Below, piece by piece: positions 62,058-64,000 of a DNA stretch of 64,000 nucleotides. A program made the translations under genes and the position numbers. The notes beneath the pieces are model-generated. The model worked only from the letters and a program-made list of their open reading frames with translations. It was not told the origin of the DNA and did not search any database. Positions within the stretch are counted from its first letter, which is position 1; every line of letters begins with the position of its first letter. This DNA comes from Flavobacterium xinjiangense (GTDB lineage: Bacteria; Bacteroidota; Bacteroidia; Flavobacteriales; Flavobacteriaceae). The stretch lies in contig NZ_FRCL01000003.1 in assembly GCF_900142885.1 (NCBI RefSeq), positions 17,091-81,090 on the forward strand, given 5' to 3'.

Positions 62058-64000
62058 TTATTTTGAAGTTGAATAAGAATATGGATAACTACTCGCTGAA
62101 GTTCCTCTTGCTAGGTTCGGTGTACTAATCATGTCAAAATTCAACTCGGCACCTTTCAAAACATCAAAATGATTGATATAGTTCTTTGTGTAGGTTTCAT
62201 TATTCCATTTTAACTCCTGAACATATTTATTATCTCCGGAATTATTTGGGGCATTTATAATTACTTCTTTTCCGTTTTCTAATTGCAGTGTAACTTTTTT
62301 AAATAACGGTGCACCAAGTACATATTCCTCTGTGGCAGGACAAACGGGATAAAAACCCATAGCTGAGAAAACATACCAAGCCGAAGTTTGTCCGTTATCT
62401 TCATCACCACAATAACCGTCTGCTGTTGGTTTATACAAACGATTCATTACTTCTCTGGACCAATACTGCGTTTTCCAGGGCTGACCAGCATAATTATACA
62501 AATAAATCATGTGCTGAATAGGCTGATTGCCGTGTGCATACTGTCCCATATTCATGATTTGCATTTCGCGTATTTCATGAATAACCGAGCCGTAATAACT
62601 ATCATCAAAAACTGGAGGAGTTGTAAAAACGGCATCTAATTTAGCTGTGAATTTTTTCTCACCACCCATTAAATCAACCAAACCTTGAACGTCATGAAAC
62701 ACACTCCAGCTATAATGCCAGCTATTTCCTTCGGTAAAAGCATCTCCCCATTTAAACGGATTAAAATTTGCCGGAAAGCTCCCATCTTTATTTCTACCGC
62801 TCATCAATCCCATCTCTGGATTATAAAGATTCTTATAATTCATCATTCTCTTTTCGAATAAACTGATTTCTTTTTTAGGACGATTTAAAGCTTTCGCCAA
62901 TTTCCAAATCGCAAAATCATCATACGCATATTCTAATGTTCGTGCCGCATTTTCATTAATTTTTACATCATAAGGAACATAGCCTAAAGTATTGTAATAC
63001 GATACTCCTGTTCTTCCTACCGCGTCCATTGCTCCTTCATTATTGGCTCCGTGCAATAATGCTTCGTACAACTTATTAATATCATATCCTCGCAATCCTT
63101 TTATATAAGCATCAGAAACTACGGAGGCCGAATTGTTCCCCACCATCACATTTCTAAATCCAGGACTGGACCATTCCGGTAAAAAGCCACCTTCTTTATA
63201 ATCATTAATCAAACCTTCCTGCATTTCTTTGTTTATAGAAGGATAAACTAAATTAAGCAAAGGATATAAGGCACGAAAAGTATCCCAAAAACCAGTTCCA
63301 GCGTACATATAACCGGGTAGAACTTTTCCATTATAAGGACTGTAATGAACAATTTTCCCCTTCGAATCTATTTCATATTGCTTTTGGGGGAAACAGGCAG
63401 TACGGTACAAACAAGAATAAAAAGTTTTGAATTGTTCGTCACTTCCACCTTCCACTTTTATTTTTCCTAAAACTTTATTCCATTCTTCTTTTGATTCCGC
63501 AACAGTTTTTTCAAAAGAAGCATTCCCTAATTCCGTTTTCAAATTCAACTCAGCTTGCTCGACACTTATAAATGAAGAAGCGACTCTAACATTGATTTTC
63601 TCCCCTTTTTTAGTTTTAAAACGTACTACAGCACCTGCATGATTGGCTAGACTTTCCAATTTATCTTTTTCCAAAACAGTGTCTTTCCAGGTATAATTTG
63701 ATGAAAAAGACTTATCGAATAGTAGCACAAAATAATTTTTAAAATTAGCAGGAACACCACCGCTATTGCGAGTTGTGTATCCAATAATTTTATTTTCGGA
63801 AGGGATAATTTTAATATAAGAACCTTTATCGAAAGCATCAATTACGATGGAAGATTGCTCATTTTCCGGGAATGTAATTTGAAAGTGCGCTGCTCTTTCG
63901 GTTGTTGTTATTTCAGTCGTCACATCATAATCAGCCAGATATACGCTGTAATAATACGGCTTTACAGTTTCGGCTTTATGACTGAACCAACTGGCTCTTT
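62058..64000 (-). CDS. GH92 alpha-1,2-mannosidase (5' partial)
   Basis: C-terminal and central part of a GH92 calcium-dependent mannosidase; the frame is open to the window edge, and the region beyond 63923 continues RASWFSHKAETVKPYYYSVYL, so the GTG at 63923 is not the start. GH92 landmarks: FYSCLYRTACFPQ, GTGFWDTFRALYPLL, GGFLPEWSSPG, NEGAMDAVGRTGVSYYN, EGNSWHYSW, GNQPIQHM, and GYCGDEDNGQTSAWYVFSAMGFYPV. It trims terminal alpha-1,2-mannose from high-mannose glycans, and leads the visible transcription unit. Confidence 0.95.
   Translation of the reverse strand, partial: RASWFSHKAETVKPYYYSVYLADYDVTTEITTTERAAHFQITFPENEQSSIVIDAFDKGSYIKIIPSENKIIGYTTRNSGGVPANFKNYFVLLFDKSFSSNYTWKDTVLEKDKLESLANHAGAVVRFKTKKGEKINVRVASSFISVEQAELNLKTELGNASFEKTVAESKEEWNKVLGKIKVEGGSDEQFKTFYSCLYRTACFPQKQYEIDSKGKIVHYSPYNGKVLPGYMYAGTGFWDTFRALYPLLNLVYPSINKEMQEGLINDYKEGGFLPEWSSPGFRNVMVGNNSASVVSDAYIKGLRGYDINKLYEALLHGANNEGAMDAVGRTGVSYYNTLGYVPYDVKINENAARTLEYAYDDFAIWKLAKALNRPKKEISLFEKRMMNYKNLYNPEMGLMSGRNKDGSFPANFNPFKWGDAFTEGNSWHYSWSVFHDVQGLVDLMGGEKKFTAKLDAVFTTPPVFDDSYYGSVIHEIREMQIMNMGQYAHGNQPIQHMIYLYNYAGQPWKTQYWSREVMNRLYKPTADGYCGDEDNGQTSAWYVFSAMGFYPVCPATEEYVLGAPLFKKVTLQLENGKEVIINAPNNSGDNKYVQELKWNNETYTKNYINHFDVLKGAELNFDMISTPNLARGTSASSYPYSYSTSK

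Noticed and set aside
63849..63923. GTG at 63923 as the GH92 start
   Set aside because: The frame stays open to the window edge and the upstream residues match the GH92 N-terminal domain, so the gene is cut by the window end.

Overview
The window looks like chromosome of a Flavobacterium-type Bacteroidota. The DNA is AT-rich. Promoters have the Bacteroidota form (TTG, about 18-20 bp, then TAnnTTTG) and there is little sign of Shine-Dalgarno sites. Marker families include a type IX secretion type B sorting domain, PorP/SprF, a PorE-like OmpA protein, DUF2911, DUF1684, a fused NagB-LmbE enzyme and a GH92/GH125 glycan locus. I see no prophage, insertion sequence or CRISPR array. About fifty protein genes, one tRNA and one SRP RNA are supported.

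Layout. 1-4417 (+): the 3' end of a large T9SS-exported repeat adhesin, a PorP/SprF partner, a truncated TPR gene and a full PorE-like gene; the middle carries the scar of a collapsed tandem duplication. 4480-5875 (-): two tandem CAP-domain lipoprotein genes with matching upstream DNA. 6042-12985: housekeeping genes (pdxH, rnz, pyrB, pyrR, a DUF418 membrane protein, an ABC-F ATPase) and a tiny lipoprotein gene. 13174-20342: first amino-sugar cluster (GH20 hexosaminidase, NagB-LmbE fusion, LytTR regulator, sugar MFS transporter). 20462-28363: transaldolase-family enzyme, a REP-like element, SDR, SRP RNA, glutamine cyclotransferase, hutI, hutG and a DEAD-box helicase. 28551-35779: hybrid histidine kinase, dicarboxylate symporter, aroC, metallophosphatase and two exported proteins. 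35937-47745: PIG-L protein with a micro-protein and an SSS symporter, repair and metabolic genes, an MFS exporter, and a BlaI/BlaR1-like pair with a well-ordered operator array. 47735-48422: apt and tRNA-Arg.

48613-64000 (-) is the most striking region. It is a long co-directional block running, in transcription order, GH92 mannosidase, GH125 alpha-1,6-mannosidase, GH18, GH20, ROK kinase, glycosylasparaginase, CutC, NagB-LmbE, GH20, sugar MFS transporter. Together these could strip mannose from N-glycans, cut the chitobiose core, release the GlcNAc-Asn link, import the amino sugar, and deacetylate and deaminate it to fructose-6-phosphate. The set resembles the eukaryotic lysosomal route for glycoproteins. 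The NagB-LmbE/GH20 pair here is a second copy of the pair at 13174-17155, so amino-sugar catabolism is duplicated inside 41 kb. The locus continues past the window end, where SusC/SusD-type uptake genes might lie.
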